Notes: generated by a model not told the origin, from the letters alone. 64,000 nucleotides of DNA from Kitasatospora sp. SUK 42 (GCF_015776785.2 NZ_LFMD02000003.1:1-64000); one strand, 5' to 3'; positions 1 to 8,697 are shown, numbered from the stretch's first letter. Numbers and translations are program-made.

Positions 1-1140
1 TTCGATCTCTTCCGTATCTCCGAGGAGCACGAGATGCTCCGTGAGGCGGTGCGTTCGCTGGCCGAGGCGAAGATCGCTCCGTTCGCGGCGGAGGTGGATG
101 AGCAGGGGCGGTTCCCGCAGGAGGCGTTGGACGCGCTGACGGGCAACGATCTGCATGCGGTGCACGTGCCGGAGGTGTACGGCGGTGCGGGGGCGGACGC
201 GCTGGCGACGGTGATCGTGATCGAGGAGGTCGCGCGGGTGTGCGGTTCGTCCTCGTTGATCCCGGCGGTGAACAAGCTGGGTTCGCTGCCGGTGCAGTTG
301 GCGGGTTCGGAGGAGTTGAAGGCGAAGTACCTGGGGGCGCTGGCGCGGGGTGAGGGGATGTTCTCGTACTGCCTGTCGGAGCCGGAGGCGGGTTCGGACG
401 CGGCGGGGATGAGGACGCGTGCGGTGCGTGACGGGGACTTCTGGGTGCTGAACGGTGTGAAGCGGTGGATCACCAACGCGGGTGTTTCGGAGTTCTACAC
501 GGTGATGGCCGTGACGGACCCTTCGATGCGTTCGAAGGGGATCTCGGCGTTCGTGGTGGAGAAGGGCGACGAGGGGGTGTCGTTCGGTGCGCCGGAGAAG
601 AAGCTGGGGATCAAGGGTTCGCCGACGCGTGAGGTGTACTTCGACAATGTGCGGATTCCGGCTGATCGGATGATCGGTGCGGAGGGTACGGGTTTCCAGA
701 CGGCGATGCGGACGCTGGACCACACCCGGGTGACGATCGCGGCGCAGGCGGTGGGGATCGCTCAGGGGGCGCTGGACTACGCGAAGGGCTATGTGCAGGA
801 GCGCAAGCAGTTCGGGAAGGCGATCGCGGAGTTCCAGGGTGTGCAGTTCATGCTGGCGGACATGGCGATGAAGCTGGAGGCCGCTCGTCAGATGACGTAT
901 GTGGCGGCGGCGAAGTCGCAGCGTGGGGATGCGGATCTGACGTTCTTCGGGGCGGCGGCGAAGTGTTTCGCGTCGGACGTGGCGATGGAGGTGACCACGG
1001 ACGCGGTGCAGTTGCTGGGTGGGTACGGCTACACGCGGGACTATCCGGTGGAGCGGATGATGCGGGACGCGAAGATCACGCAGATCTACGAGGGCACCAA
1101 CCAGGTCCAGCGCATCGTCATGGCCCGCAACCTGCCGTGA
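1..1140 (+). CDS. Acyl-CoA dehydrogenase, 5' end outside the window
   Basis: FAD-dependent enzyme that introduces the alpha,beta double bond into an acyl-CoA thioester. The frame is open from base 1 (FDLFRISEEHEM), so only a few N-terminal residues are missing; the ATG at 34 is internal. Visible family signatures are CLSEPEAGSDAAGM in the middle domain, GGYGYTRDYPVERMMRDAKI near the C-terminus, and IYEGTNQVQRIVMAR, whose Glu is the usual catalytic base. At about 380 residues the length is normal. It resembles the short/branched-chain group common in Streptomyces (AcdH-like); the exact substrate cannot be read from sequence. Its stop directly abuts a truncated gene on the other strand. Confidence 0.93.
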   Translation, partial: FDLFRISEEHEMLREAVRSLAEAKIAPFAAEVDEQGRFPQEALDALTGNDLHAVHVPEVYGGAGADALATVIVIEEVARVCGSSSLIPAVNKLGSLPVQLAGSEELKAKYLGALARGEGMFSYCLSEPEAGSDAAGMRTRAVRDGDFWVLNGVKRWITNAGVSEFYTVMAVTDPSMRSKGISAFVVEKGDEGVSFGAPEKKLGIKGSPTREVYFDNVRIPADRMIGAEGTGFQTAMRTLDHTRVTIAAQAVGIAQGALDYAKGYVQERKQFGKAIAEFQGVQFMLADMAMKLEAARQMTYVAAAKSQRGDADLTFFGAAAKCFASDVAMEVTTDAVQLLGGYGYTRDYPVERMMRDAKITQIYEGTNQVQRIVMARNLP

Positions 1141-1572
1141 CCACGGCCTGACGGCGACCGCGACGAACCACAGGTCGCGCAGGTTGGCCGGGTCGCGCCA
1201 GCGGATCCGCCAGTGCTGGTCGAGCAGGGCGTCGCGCCGGGTCTTCTCGTACGTGAAGCCGTTCCACCAGAAGCCGGTGGACATCCTGGTCACCGGCGGG
1301 GCCTGCCGGTACCCGGCCGGGAGCCCGGTGCCGCTCCACCGCGCGACCAGCGCGCGCACCGCCCGGCACACGGGGCGGCACAGCGCGAGGGTGCCCGCCG
1401 CCACCAGCACCGCCGGCAGCAGCCAGGACCACGGGTTCGCCGGCCCCCAGTGGACCCCCAGCGCCACCGCACCCGCCCACACCGCCGGGACCAGCAGGGT
1501 GACGGCCGCCACCACGCACGCCCGGACGAACCCCACCGCCGCCGCAGCCGCCCAGGAACCCAGCCGCCTCAT
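1141..1572 (-). pseudogene. 5' fragment of a membrane sensor-like protein, truncated
   Basis: The frame starts at an ATG with GGAGGGGGAGGG upstream. It encodes about 144 plausible residues: two membrane segments (residues 8-40 and 47-65), then a soluble stretch with GYRQAPPVTRMSTGFWWNGF and DPANLRDLWFVAVA. From memory, this pattern resembles the N-terminal membrane part of Streptomyces sensor histidine kinases. The recognisable protein ends exactly where the stop codon of the acyl-CoA dehydrogenase lies on the other strand. The frame then continues through the antisense of that gene, and I found no stop before the window edge. Kinase domains are therefore missing. I read it as a remnant left by a deletion or rearrangement, though an assembly join is possible. 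Confidence 0.55.
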
Positions 1573-1753
1573 CGACCCTCCCCCTCCTCCGTCCGGTGGG
1601 TCCCCACTCTGCACCGTCCGGGGCCCGCGTCCGCCCTGGTCGGGTGAGGAGTGTGGCTGGCCCCACCCCGCCGTACGCCCAGCCGGACCCGGCCGCCATC
1701 CTGCCGATCATGGTCGTCGGTGTCGATCCGGCCGCAGGCCTTAAGCTCGGCGC

Positions 1754-2500
1754 GTGCCCGTGCCTATCACCGCGACGACGTCCCCCGCGCCGAACACCGC
1801 CGACCACGCCGCGGATCCCGCCGCCGAGCCCGCCGTGGAAACGCCGGCCCGCTCGCCCTGGTGGCGGTTCGGCCTGCTGGTGGTGCTGCTGGGGGCCGCC
1901 GCCGGTTCGCTGCTGCTGTGGAGCCCGACGGACCTGGTCTCGGGCGGGCTGGCGGACCGGCTGCCGGGCTACTGGTTCGCCCCGCTGTTCACCGCCGTCT
2001 ACGCGGTCGGCACCCTCGCCTTCGTCCCCCGGCCCGCCCTGAACGCCGCCGCCGGGCTGCTGCTGGGCATCCAGCAGGGCGTGGCGCTCGCCGTGCTCGG
2101 CACCACCCTGGGCGCGGCCCTGGCCTTCGCGCTGGGCCGGGGCCTCGGACGGGACGCGCTGCGGCCGTACCTGCGCGGGCGGGTGCTCGGCGCGCTGGAC
2201 CGGCGCTTCACCGACCAGGGCTTCCGCAGCGTCCTGGTGCTGCGGCTGCTGCCCGGCCTGCCCTTCCAGGCCGGCAACTACGGCGCCGCCTTCTCCGGGG
2301 TCCGCTTCCTCCCCTTCCTCCTCGCCACCCTGATCGGCGTGGTGCCGACCACCGCCGTGTACGTGGTCGCGGCGGCCAGCGCGAGCCGCCCGGGCTCGAC
2401 GGCCTTCCTGGTGTCGGCCGGGGCGATCGCGCTGCTGGTGGTGGGCAGCCTGGTCGGGCTCTGGCGGGCGGCCGCGAACCGCTCCCGCGCCGCCGGATAG
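1754..2500 (+). CDS. TVP38/TMEM64 (DedA-like, VTT domain) membrane protein
   Basis: Integral membrane protein of 248 residues. After a variable Ala/Pro-rich N-terminus (1-33) there is a membrane helix (36-55). The VTT/SNARE-associated domain follows, with FVPRPALNAAAGLLLG, a Gly-rich helix, and the family motif LRLLPGLPFQAGNYGAAFSG around residues 157-176. Two or three further helices end the protein. Members are linked to lipid scrambling or membrane homeostasis; the substrate is unknown here. The start is GTG with no clear ribosome site; a start at a later codon is possible but would remove little. Confidence 0.82.
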   Translation: MPVPITATTSPAPNTADHAADPAAEPAVETPARSPWWRFGLLVVLLGAAAGSLLLWSPTDLVSGGLADRLPGYWFAPLFTAVYAVGTLAFVPRPALNAAAGLLLGIQQGVALAVLGTTLGAALAFALGRGLGRDALRPYLRGRVLGALDRRFTDQGFRSVLVLRLLPGLPFQAGNYGAAFSGVRFLPFLLATLIGVVPTTAVYVVAAASASRPGSTAFLVSAGAIALLVVGSLVGLWRAAANRSRAAG

Positions 2501-2510
2501 CGCAGGCGGA

Positions 2511-2558
2511 ATGTGGCAGTACAACGGCACCCCGAACCAGTCCTGGGACCGGATGTAA
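2511..2558 (+). pseudogene. Possible 3' tail of a ricin-B-lectin-type gene
   Basis: The short frame MWQYNGTPNQSWDRM ending in TAA matches the last repeat of a ricin B (beta-trefoil) domain, where W-x-x-N-G-x-x-N-Q-x-W is typical at the C-terminus of secreted glycosidases. Nothing upstream in this frame continues the domain. It may be the relic of a lost secreted enzyme gene, or chance. Confidence 0.3.
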
Positions 2559-2628
2559 CCGCCGCGACCCCGGCACCGCCCGACAATTCAGTCGCGGCGG
2601 CGCCCCGTCGCGGGCCAGGATGTCCGCC

Positions 2629-3144
2629 ATGACCGAACTCTCCCCGCGGGTTGACCCTCCGATGGCCGCCGACGAGACCGCCATGCTCACCGCCTGGCTG
2701 GAGTTCCACCGCAGCACGCTCGCCCTCAAGTGCGAGGGCCTGACCGACGACCAGCTGCGGCTGCGCTCCGTCCCGCCGTCCACGCTCTCCCTGCTGGGGC
2801 TGGTCCGGCACATGGCCGAGGTGGAACGGCACTGGTTCCAGGGCATCCTGCTCGGCGCCGAGATCGCCACCGGCCACTACTGGACCCCGGAGAACGACGA
2901 CGCCGACTTCGACGACGTCGACACCGCCGACGTCGCCGCCGACTTCGCCGTCTGGCGCGCCGAGGTCGAGGGCGCCCGCCGGGCCGCCGCCGGGCTGCCG
3001 CTGGACACCGTCGGCAAGCGGCTGCGCCGCGGCGAGGAGGTGACGCTGCGCTGGATCCTGGTCCACATGATCGAGGAGTACGCGCGACACAACGGACACG
3101 CCGATCTTCTGCGGGAACTGGTGGACGGTTCCACCGGCGAATGA
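2629..3144 (+). CDS. DinB/DUF664 family protein (mycothiol-dependent type)
   Basis: Protein of 171 residues with the four-helix DinB fold. The metal-binding histidines are visible in LVRHMAEVERHW (first helix pair) and HMIEEYARHNGHADLLREL near the C-terminus. The DUF664 subgroup in actinobacteria includes mycothiol- or bacillithiol-dependent transferases that detoxify electrophiles, which is likely but unproven here. The ATG at 2629 was chosen because AGGA lies eight bases upstream; an in-frame ATG three codons earlier lacks a ribosome site. It appears monocistronic. Confidence 0.85.
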   Translation: MTELSPRVDPPMAADETAMLTAWLEFHRSTLALKCEGLTDDQLRLRSVPPSTLSLLGLVRHMAEVERHWFQGILLGAEIATGHYWTPENDDADFDDVDTADVAADFAVWRAEVEGARRAAAGLPLDTVGKRLRRGEEVTLRWILVHMIEEYARHNGHADLLRELVDGSTGE

Positions 3145-3160
3145 AATCGTTTCCGCATTG

Positions 3161-3175
3161 TTGACAGAAGGTCAA
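3161..3175. promoter_or_regulatory. Inverted repeat overlapping a TTGACA -35-like box
   Basis: TTGAC-AGAAG-GTCAA lies 16 bases after the DinB stop. Its left arm extends to TTGACA, a consensus -35, but no well-spaced -10 follows, so the promoter call is weak. The repeat could be an operator for the downstream sepF-like gene, about 240 bases away. Confidence 0.3.
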
Positions 3176-3414
3176 TTGCCCGACGACCGCGACCGATATC
3201 GTCTACGCGCGCAACCGTACGATGCCGCGCCGCGTCGCTGATAATGCCCGGATCAACCCGGGTTTCCGGCGCGGCACGACTCGTACGGGGCTCGCGAGCG
3301 GGCACGGGACCGGTGAACAGTGCGATACTCGGACAGTTCCGACGAGTGGATGACGTGTCAAAACCGACACGCGACCCCGGGGGACCAGGACGGGACGAGG
3401 CAGGGAGGCGCGGC

Positions 3415-3807
3415 ATGGGAGCACTTCGCGACGAGCACCACAACGGGTGGCTGATGCCCTCGGGACACTACCCGGCCGCGGTGTACGAGGACGAGTGGGT
3501 CGATCAGGAGACGGTTCCGGCCGTCCCCGCGCCCGCCAAGATCGTCTCTCTGCGGCCCACGGGCTTCGAGGCGGCCCGCACGGTCGGTGAGCACATCCGG
3601 GCGAGCACCCCGGTGGTCATGGACCTCACCGAGATGGACGAGGCCGAGGCCAAGCGCATGGTCGACTTCGCCTCCGGGCTGATCTTCGGCACCCGGGGCG
3701 GCATCGAGCGGATCGCCCGCCGGGTGTTCCTGCTCACCCCGGCCGAGGTCGAGGTCATGGTGATCGACCGGCCGCTCGACGACACCGGCTTCTACAACCA
3801 GAGCTGA
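3415..3807 (+). CDS. SepF-like cell division protein
   Basis: Protein of 130 residues. The C-terminal SepF (DUF552) domain spans residues 42-125, including KIVSLRPTGFEAARTVGEHI, VVMDLTEMDEAEAKRMVDFA and GLIFGTRGGIERIARRVFLL. SepF proteins tether FtsZ to the membrane through an N-terminal amphipathic helix and polymerise via this core. The N-terminus here (MGALRDEHHNGWLMPSG) is short and lacks an obvious amphipathic helix. It therefore looks like one of the accessory SepF-like proteins of Streptomyces (the sflA/sflB type) rather than the dcw-cluster SepF; no division genes surround it. A strong AGGGAGG precedes the ATG, and a perfect terminator follows. Confidence 0.85.
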   Translation: MGALRDEHHNGWLMPSGHYPAAVYEDEWVDQETVPAVPAPAKIVSLRPTGFEAARTVGEHIRASTPVVMDLTEMDEAEAKRMVDFASGLIFGTRGGIERIARRVFLLTPAEVEVMVIDRPLDDTGFYNQS

Positions 3808-3835
3808 ACCGGCCACGAGGCCACCAGGACCCCGA

Positions 3836-3867
3836 CCGGGGACGGCGCATCCGCCGTCCCCGGTTTT
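3836..3867 (+). terminator. Rho-independent terminator of the sepF-like gene
   Basis: A perfect 12-bp stem (CCGGGGACGGCG with CGCCGTCCCCGG), a four-base loop, then TTTT. Confidence 0.85.
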
Positions 3868-3921
3868 CTGCTGCCCCGGCACCGATCGTCGATGACTCAG
3901 TCGAGACCCCGAAATCAATTC

Positions 3922-3958
3922 TGAGACATGACTGTCTCATTTGGCTTAGACTCGACGC
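3922..3958 (+). promoter_or_regulatory. TetR operator overlapping a leaderless promoter
   Basis: The perfect palindrome TGAGACA-TGAC-TGTCTCA (3922-3939) is followed by TTAGAC (3946-3951), a -10 placed so that transcription would begin at or next to the ATG at 3959. The left arm (TGAGAC) sits at the -35 position with an 18-base spacer. The downstream TetR protein would then occlude its own promoter and that of the MFS gene. Confidence 0.65.
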
Positions 3959-4570
3959 ATGGCCACCGACCGCGACACCGTGCTGGAAGCCGCCGTCGGC
4001 GTGCTGTCCCGCCGCCCCACCGCCCACATGGACGAGATCGCCCGCGCCGCGGGCATCAGCCGCGCCACCCTGCACCGGCTGTTCCCGGGGCGGGACGCGC
4101 TGATCCGGGAGGTCGGTCTGCTCGGCCTGCAACGCTTCGCCGCCGCGCTGGACACCGCCGACACCGGGGCGGGCGACGCCGAGGCCGCGCTGCGCCGCCT
4201 CGTCGACGCCTCCGTCCCGGACGCCATGCTCTGCGCCTTCCTGGCCGGCGAGAACCAGCTCTACGAGCACGACGACATCAACGACCTCTGGGAGGTCCAG
4301 ATCGCCCGGCTGCACGCGCTCTTCCTGCGCGGCCAGCAGGAGGGCGTGTTCCGGATCGAACTGAGCGCCGCCTGGCTGAGCGAGGCCTTCTTCGACCTGG
4401 TCGCCGGCATCGGCTGGTCCATCCAGGACGGCCGGCTCGCCCCCCGCGAGGCCGCCTTCTCGCTCGCCGAGCTGTTCCTCGGCGGCGCGCTGCGCCGGCC
4501 GGACGCCCGCACCCCCCACCCCCCGGCCCACAGCACCCCGGACCGGAAACCGGAAACCGATACCCCATGA
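3959..4570 (+). CDS. TetR-family transcriptional repressor
   Basis: Repressor of 203 residues. The N-terminal helix-turn-helix is at about residues 22-45 (MDEIARAAGISRATLHRLFP). A helical ligand-binding domain follows, with WSIQDGRLAPREAAFSLAELF near the end; the last 25 residues are Pro-rich and unstructured. No ribosome site precedes the ATG, in line with a leaderless transcript from the -10 just upstream. Its stop overlaps the MFS start by four bases (ATGA), so it very probably controls that efflux gene and itself through the palindrome in its promoter. Confidence 0.9.
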   Translation: MATDRDTVLEAAVGVLSRRPTAHMDEIARAAGISRATLHRLFPGRDALIREVGLLGLQRFAAALDTADTGAGDAEAALRRLVDASVPDAMLCAFLAGENQLYEHDDINDLWEVQIARLHALFLRGQQEGVFRIELSAAWLSEAFFDLVAGIGWSIQDGRLAPREAAFSLAELFLGGALRRPDARTPHPPAHSTPDRKPETDTP

Positions 4571-6141
4571 GCAGCCCTGCCCACCTCCTGACCGCCCGCC
4601 AGCGCTGGACCGGCCTCGCCGTCCTGGTCCTGGCCGTCACCGTGGTCGCGCTGGACGCGACCGTGCTCTCCCTCGCCATCCCCTCCATCAGCGAGACGCT
4701 GCGCCCCAGCGGCACCCAGCTGCTCTGGATCGGCGACTCCTACTCCTTCGTGCTGGCCGGCCTGCTGGTCAGCATGGGCGCGCTCAGCGACCGGATCGGC
4801 CGCAAGAAGCTGCTGCTGTGCGGCTCCGCCGCCTTCGGCGCCGCCTCGCTGCTGGCCGCCTACGCGCCCGGCCCGGGCTGGCTGATCCTGGCCCGCGCGC
4901 TGCTCGGCGTCGCCGGGGCGACGATCATGCCGTCCACCCTGTCCCTGATCCGCAGCCTGTTCCCGGACGACCGCGAGCGGGCCACCGCGATCGGCATCTG
5001 GGGCGCGGCCGCCACCGCCGGCGCCGCGCTCGGGCCCGTGGTCGGCGGGCTGCTGCTGGGCCACTTCTGGTGGGGTTCCGTCTTCCTGCTGAACATCCCG
5101 GTGCTGGTCCTGCTGCTGGTGCTCGGCGCCCGGCTGCTGCCGGAGTCCCGGGACCCGAAGCCGGGGCGCTGGGACGTGCTGAGCGTCGCGCTGTCGATGG
5201 CCGGTGTGATCGGCGTGGTGTACGCGATCAAGGAGGCCGCCGCGCACGGCGTGGCCCGCTGGGACGTCCCGGTCGCCTTCGTGCTGGGCGCCGCCGCGCT
5301 GACCGCCTTCGTCCGCCGCCAGCTGCGGCTGGAGACCCCGCTGCTGGACGTCCGGCTGTTCCGCGACCGGCGGTTCACCGCCGCCGTGACGGCCTCGCTG
5401 ATCTCCCTGGTCGGCCTGTCCGGTGTGATCTTCGTGGTCTCGCAGTACCTCCAGCTGGTGCGCGGCTACGAGCCGCTCCAGGCGGGCCTGGCGGAGCTGC
5501 CGGCCTTCGCCGGTTCGGTGGCCGGTGGGCTGCTCACCGCCCGGATCGCCCGGCGCTTCGGCGCCCGCAAGGCGCTGACCGTCAGCCTGCTCGCCATGGG
5601 CCTGGCCGCGGGCGCGCTGGGCTGGCTGGAGCAGGACACCACCTACCTGCTGCTGGCGGCCTCCTTCCTGGTGACCGGCACCGCCGAGGGCGTGGTGTAC
5701 ACGCTCGGCGCCGACCTGGTGCTCTCCGCCGCCCCCGCCGACAAGGCCGGCGCCGCCTCGGCGGTCTCCGAGACGGCGTACGAGCTGGGCACCGCGCTCG
5801 GCATCGCGCTGGTCGGCTCGGTGGTCGGCTCGATCTACGCCAACGGGCTGACCGTCCCGGCCGGGACCACCCCGGAGGCGGCCGCCCGGGCGGGCGAGTC
5901 GCTGGGCGCGGCCGTGGAGGCGGCGAACGGGCTGCCGTCGGAGGTCGCACGGCCGCTGCTGGCGAGTGCCCAGGACGCCTTCGTGCACGGCATGAACAGC
6001 GCCGGGCTGCTGGCCGGGGCCCTGCTGATCGCCGCGGCCGCGCTGGCCTGGCGGCTGCTGCGCGGGATACCCGCCGCACCGGCGGCGGGCGAGCCGGTCG
6101 AGGCCCCCGGGCGGGCCGCGCAGGAGAGCGTCGGCGCGTGA
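4567..6141 (+). CDS. MFS drug efflux transporter, DHA2 (14-TM) family
   Basis: Proton-driven multidrug exporter of 524 residues with about 14 hydrophobic segments, typical of the EmrB/QacA/SmvA branch. Family marks are the first-helix motif VTVVALDATVLSLAIPSI, the loop 2-3 motif GALSDRIGRKKLLL and the motif C region GAALGPVVGGLLLG. The C-terminal tail is a short hydrophilic extension. It is translationally coupled to the TetR gene upstream, which suggests substrate-induced derepression. The compound exported (quaternary amines and dyes for relatives) cannot be told. Confidence 0.9.
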   Translation: MSSPAHLLTARQRWTGLAVLVLAVTVVALDATVLSLAIPSISETLRPSGTQLLWIGDSYSFVLAGLLVSMGALSDRIGRKKLLLCGSAAFGAASLLAAYAPGPGWLILARALLGVAGATIMPSTLSLIRSLFPDDRERATAIGIWGAAATAGAALGPVVGGLLLGHFWWGSVFLLNIPVLVLLLVLGARLLPESRDPKPGRWDVLSVALSMAGVIGVVYAIKEAAAHGVARWDVPVAFVLGAAALTAFVRRQLRLETPLLDVRLFRDRRFTAAVTASLISLVGLSGVIFVVSQYLQLVRGYEPLQAGLAELPAFAGSVAGGLLTARIARRFGARKALTVSLLAMGLAAGALGWLEQDTTYLLLAASFLVTGTAEGVVYTLGADLVLSAAPADKAGAASAVSETAYELGTALGIALVGSVVGSIYANGLTVPAGTTPEAAARAGESLGAAVEAANGLPSEVARPLLASAQDAFVHGMNSAGLLAGALLIAAAALAWRLLRGIPAAPAAGEPVEAPGRAAQESVGA

Positions 6142-6151
6142 CAGCAGGTGA

Positions 6152-6184
6152 GAACGGCCGCTCCCCCCGAGGGGGCGGCCGTTC
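6152..6184. terminator. Bidirectional terminator between convergent genes
   Basis: GAACGGCCGC pairs with GCGGCCGTTC, with an inner CCCC/GGGG stem and a four-base loop. It lies between the MFS stop and the convergent phosphatase gene. Confidence 0.75.
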
Positions 6185-6234
6185 CCGCGTCACAGGAGCC
6201 CCCTTCCGGGAACCGCCACTGCGAGACGCCGCCG

Positions 6235-8697
6235 CTACGAGGCCCCGAAGGGCAGCTCCAGCTCGGCCCAGACCACCTTGCCGTCCCTGGTCACCCGGCT
6301 GCCCCAGCGCTGGGCCAGCTCGCTGACCAGGAACATCCCCCGCCCGCCCTCGTCCTGCTCGGCGAAGGGGCGCAGCTGCGGGGTGGCCCCGCCGGCGTCG
6401 GAGACCTCCAGGGTGAGCACCCGGTCGCGGAACAGCCGCAGCCGCCGCGGGGCCTCCGCGTGCAGCAGGGCGTTCGTGACCAGTTCGCTGACCAGTAGTT
6501 CGGCGTAGTCGGAGAGCGCGCTCAGGCCCCAGCCCTCCAGGGTGGCGCGGGTGAAGCGGCGGGCCTTGCCGGGCACCCTGCCGCCGCCGGTGAGCGGCAG
6601 GGTGGCGATCCGGTCGGCGGGCAGCGGCAGCACCCGGCCCATGATCATCGCAATGTCGTCCTCGGTGCCGTCGGTGACCAGCGCGCCGAGGACGGCGTCG
6701 CAGCTCTCCTCCAGCGTCCGGCCGGGCTCGGCCAGGGTGCGGGCGAGCAGGTCGATGCCGTCGTCGAGGTCCTGGCCGCGCCGCTCGACCAGGCCGTCGG
6801 TGTAGAGGGCGAGCGTGCCGCCCTCGGGGAGCGGCACCTCGATCGACTCGAAGGCGACCCCGCCGACGCCCAGCGGCACGCCGGGCGGCACCTCGATCGT
6901 GCGGGGGGCGCCGTCGGTGCCGACCCAGACCGGCGGCAGGTGCCCGGCGGAGGCGATCTGGACGGTGCGCTCCAGCGGGTCGTAGACCGCGCAGATGCAG
7001 GTGGCGAACTGGCCCTCGCCGATCCCCGAGGCGGTCTCGTCCAGTCGGGTGAGGACCTGCTCGGGCGGCATGTCGAGGGTGGCGAGGGTACGGGCGACGG
7101 TGCGCAGCTGGCCCATCGTGGCGGCGGCCCGGATGCCGTGGCCCATCACGTCGCCGACCACCAGGGCGACCCGGCCGCAGGACAGCGGCACCACGTCGAA
7201 CCAGTCGCCGCCGACCTCGCTGACCACGCTGCTGGGCAGGTAGCGGTAGGCGATCTCCAGCCCGAGGGTGCGGTGGATCTCCTGCGGCAGCAGGCTGCGC
7301 TGGAGGGTGAGGGCGGTCTCCCGCTCGCGCCGGTAGAGCCGGGCGTTGTCGAGCGCCAGCGCCGTCCGGGCCACCAGTTCCTCGGCGAGCGCCACGTCGG
7401 CGTCGGTGAACGGCTCGGGGTTGCGCATCCGGATGAACTCGGAGCCGCCGAGCACCATGCCCCGGGCGGAGATCGGCACCATCATGTACGAGTGGATGCC
7501 CGCCGCGATCCCGGGGGCGACCCTGTCCTCGCTGGCCACGAGGCCGCGCAGGGCCTCCTCGTCCACGTGGGCGCGCAGCAGGGGCCGCCCGCTGCGCAGG
7601 CACTGGGTGTAGCTGCGGTCGGGCGAGTACTCGGAGGTGTCGCCGACGGTGTCCACCGCGTGCGCGAGGCCCGTCTCGTAGTTCTCGCCGACGGCGACGG
7701 CCCGCAGGGTGACGGACCGGTCGGCGGGGATCGGGGTGGGTTCGGCGCCGCGCAGCACCGGCTCCAGCAGGTCGACGGTGGCGAAGTCGGCGAACCGGGG
7801 GACGACCGCCTCGATCAGCTCCTCGGCGGTGCGCTGGAGGTCCAGGGTGGTGCCGATCCGGGCGGTGGCCTCGGCGATGGTGGCCAGCCGCTCCTGGGCG
7901 CGGGCGGCGCGGGCCTCGGCCTGGGAGCGCTCGGTGACGTCGATGATCGAGGAGCAGACGCCGAAGACCTTGCCGGTGGAGTCCTCCAGCCGGAAGTAGG
8001 AGGCGGACCAGGCCTGGTCCCGCTTGGGGTCGCCGGGGACGCGGCCGTGCGAGCGGGCGTCCACCACGGGCTTGCCGGTCTTGAGCACCTGTCTCATGAT
8101 CTGCTCGATCTCGGCGCTGTTGATGCCGGGCAGCACCGCGGATATCCGGCGGCCGAGGTGGCCGGCGACGGGGACGCCGTTCATCCGGGCCAGCGCCTCG
8201 TTGAGCCGGATGAAGCGCAGGTCGGTGTCGTAGACGGCCATGCCGATCGGCGAGCGGTCGAAGATGCCGTCGAGTACGGCCATGTCGGCCTCGATGGCGT
8301 GCAGGGCGCGGACGTCGGAGGCGGTGGCGAGCACCAGCAGGGTCTTGGCCGGTCCGGCGATCGGGTAGGTGCGGAACTCCAGTTCGACCCGGTGGCCGTC
8401 GCGGTGGCGGACCGGGAAGACGCCGGACCAGCCGGTGCCGGCCACGATCCGCTGGAACACGCCGAGCACCTCGGGGCGGTCGGTCCCGTCGGTGAGCAGC
8501 TGGGCCGCGTAGCTGCCGACGGCCTCCTCGGCGGTGTAGCCGACCAAGGCCTCGGCGTCCTCGCTCCAGTGCAGGATCAGGCCGTCGGACTGGAGCAGCA
8601 CCGTCGCGAGCGGGACCAGTCGATGGCCCTCCGGGCGTGCGGTATCGCCGTCCGGCGCGGAGTCGGCGGCGGTCGCGTCCCACTCGTGTCCGTGCAT
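6235..8697 (-). CDS. PAS-PAS-GAF-SpoIIE phosphatase with C-terminal HATPase domain
   Basis: Soluble regulator of 820 residues. Domains in order: PAS (about 25-130, ILHWSEDAEALVGYTAEEAV), a second PAS (about 140-265, SPIGMAVYDTDLRFIRLNEA), GAF (about 290-445), a PP2C/SpoIIE serine phosphatase (about 470-680, with GGDWFDVVPL and GDVMGHGIRAA metal-binding segments), and an RsbW-like histidine-kinase-type ATPase (about 700-815, DEGGRGMFLVSELAQRWGSR). Such proteins, abundant in Streptomyces, both dephosphorylate and phosphorylate anti-sigma-factor antagonists in response to an unknown ligand or redox signal. No sigma-factor or antagonist gene is adjacent, so the partner is elsewhere. The ATG has only a weak ribosome site. 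Confidence 0.9.
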   Translation of the reverse strand: MHGHEWDATAADSAPDGDTARPEGHRLVPLATVLLQSDGLILHWSEDAEALVGYTAEEAVGSYAAQLLTDGTDRPEVLGVFQRIVAGTGWSGVFPVRHRDGHRVELEFRTYPIAGPAKTLLVLATASDVRALHAIEADMAVLDGIFDRSPIGMAVYDTDLRFIRLNEALARMNGVPVAGHLGRRISAVLPGINSAEIEQIMRQVLKTGKPVVDARSHGRVPGDPKRDQAWSASYFRLEDSTGKVFGVCSSIIDVTERSQAEARAARAQERLATIAEATARIGTTLDLQRTAEELIEAVVPRFADFATVDLLEPVLRGAEPTPIPADRSVTLRAVAVGENYETGLAHAVDTVGDTSEYSPDRSYTQCLRSGRPLLRAHVDEEALRGLVASEDRVAPGIAAGIHSYMMVPISARGMVLGGSEFIRMRNPEPFTDADVALAEELVARTALALDNARLYRRERETALTLQRSLLPQEIHRTLGLEIAYRYLPSSVVSEVGGDWFDVVPLSCGRVALVVGDVMGHGIRAAATMGQLRTVARTLATLDMPPEQVLTRLDETASGIGEGQFATCICAVYDPLERTVQIASAGHLPPVWVGTDGAPRTIEVPPGVPLGVGGVAFESIEVPLPEGGTLALYTDGLVERRGQDLDDGIDLLARTLAEPGRTLEESCDAVLGALVTDGTEDDIAMIMGRVLPLPADRIATLPLTGGGRVPGKARRFTRATLEGWGLSALSDYAELLVSELVTNALLHAEAPRRLRLFRDRVLTLEVSDAGGATPQLRPFAEQDEGGRGMFLVSELAQRWGSRVTRDGKVVWAELELPFGAS

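Noticed and set aside
5582..8683. A 1033-residue minus-strand frame over the phosphatase
   Set aside because: An out-of-frame shadow of the SpoIIE-type gene with Arg/Pro/Gly-rich translation and no domain; high GC leaves such frames open.
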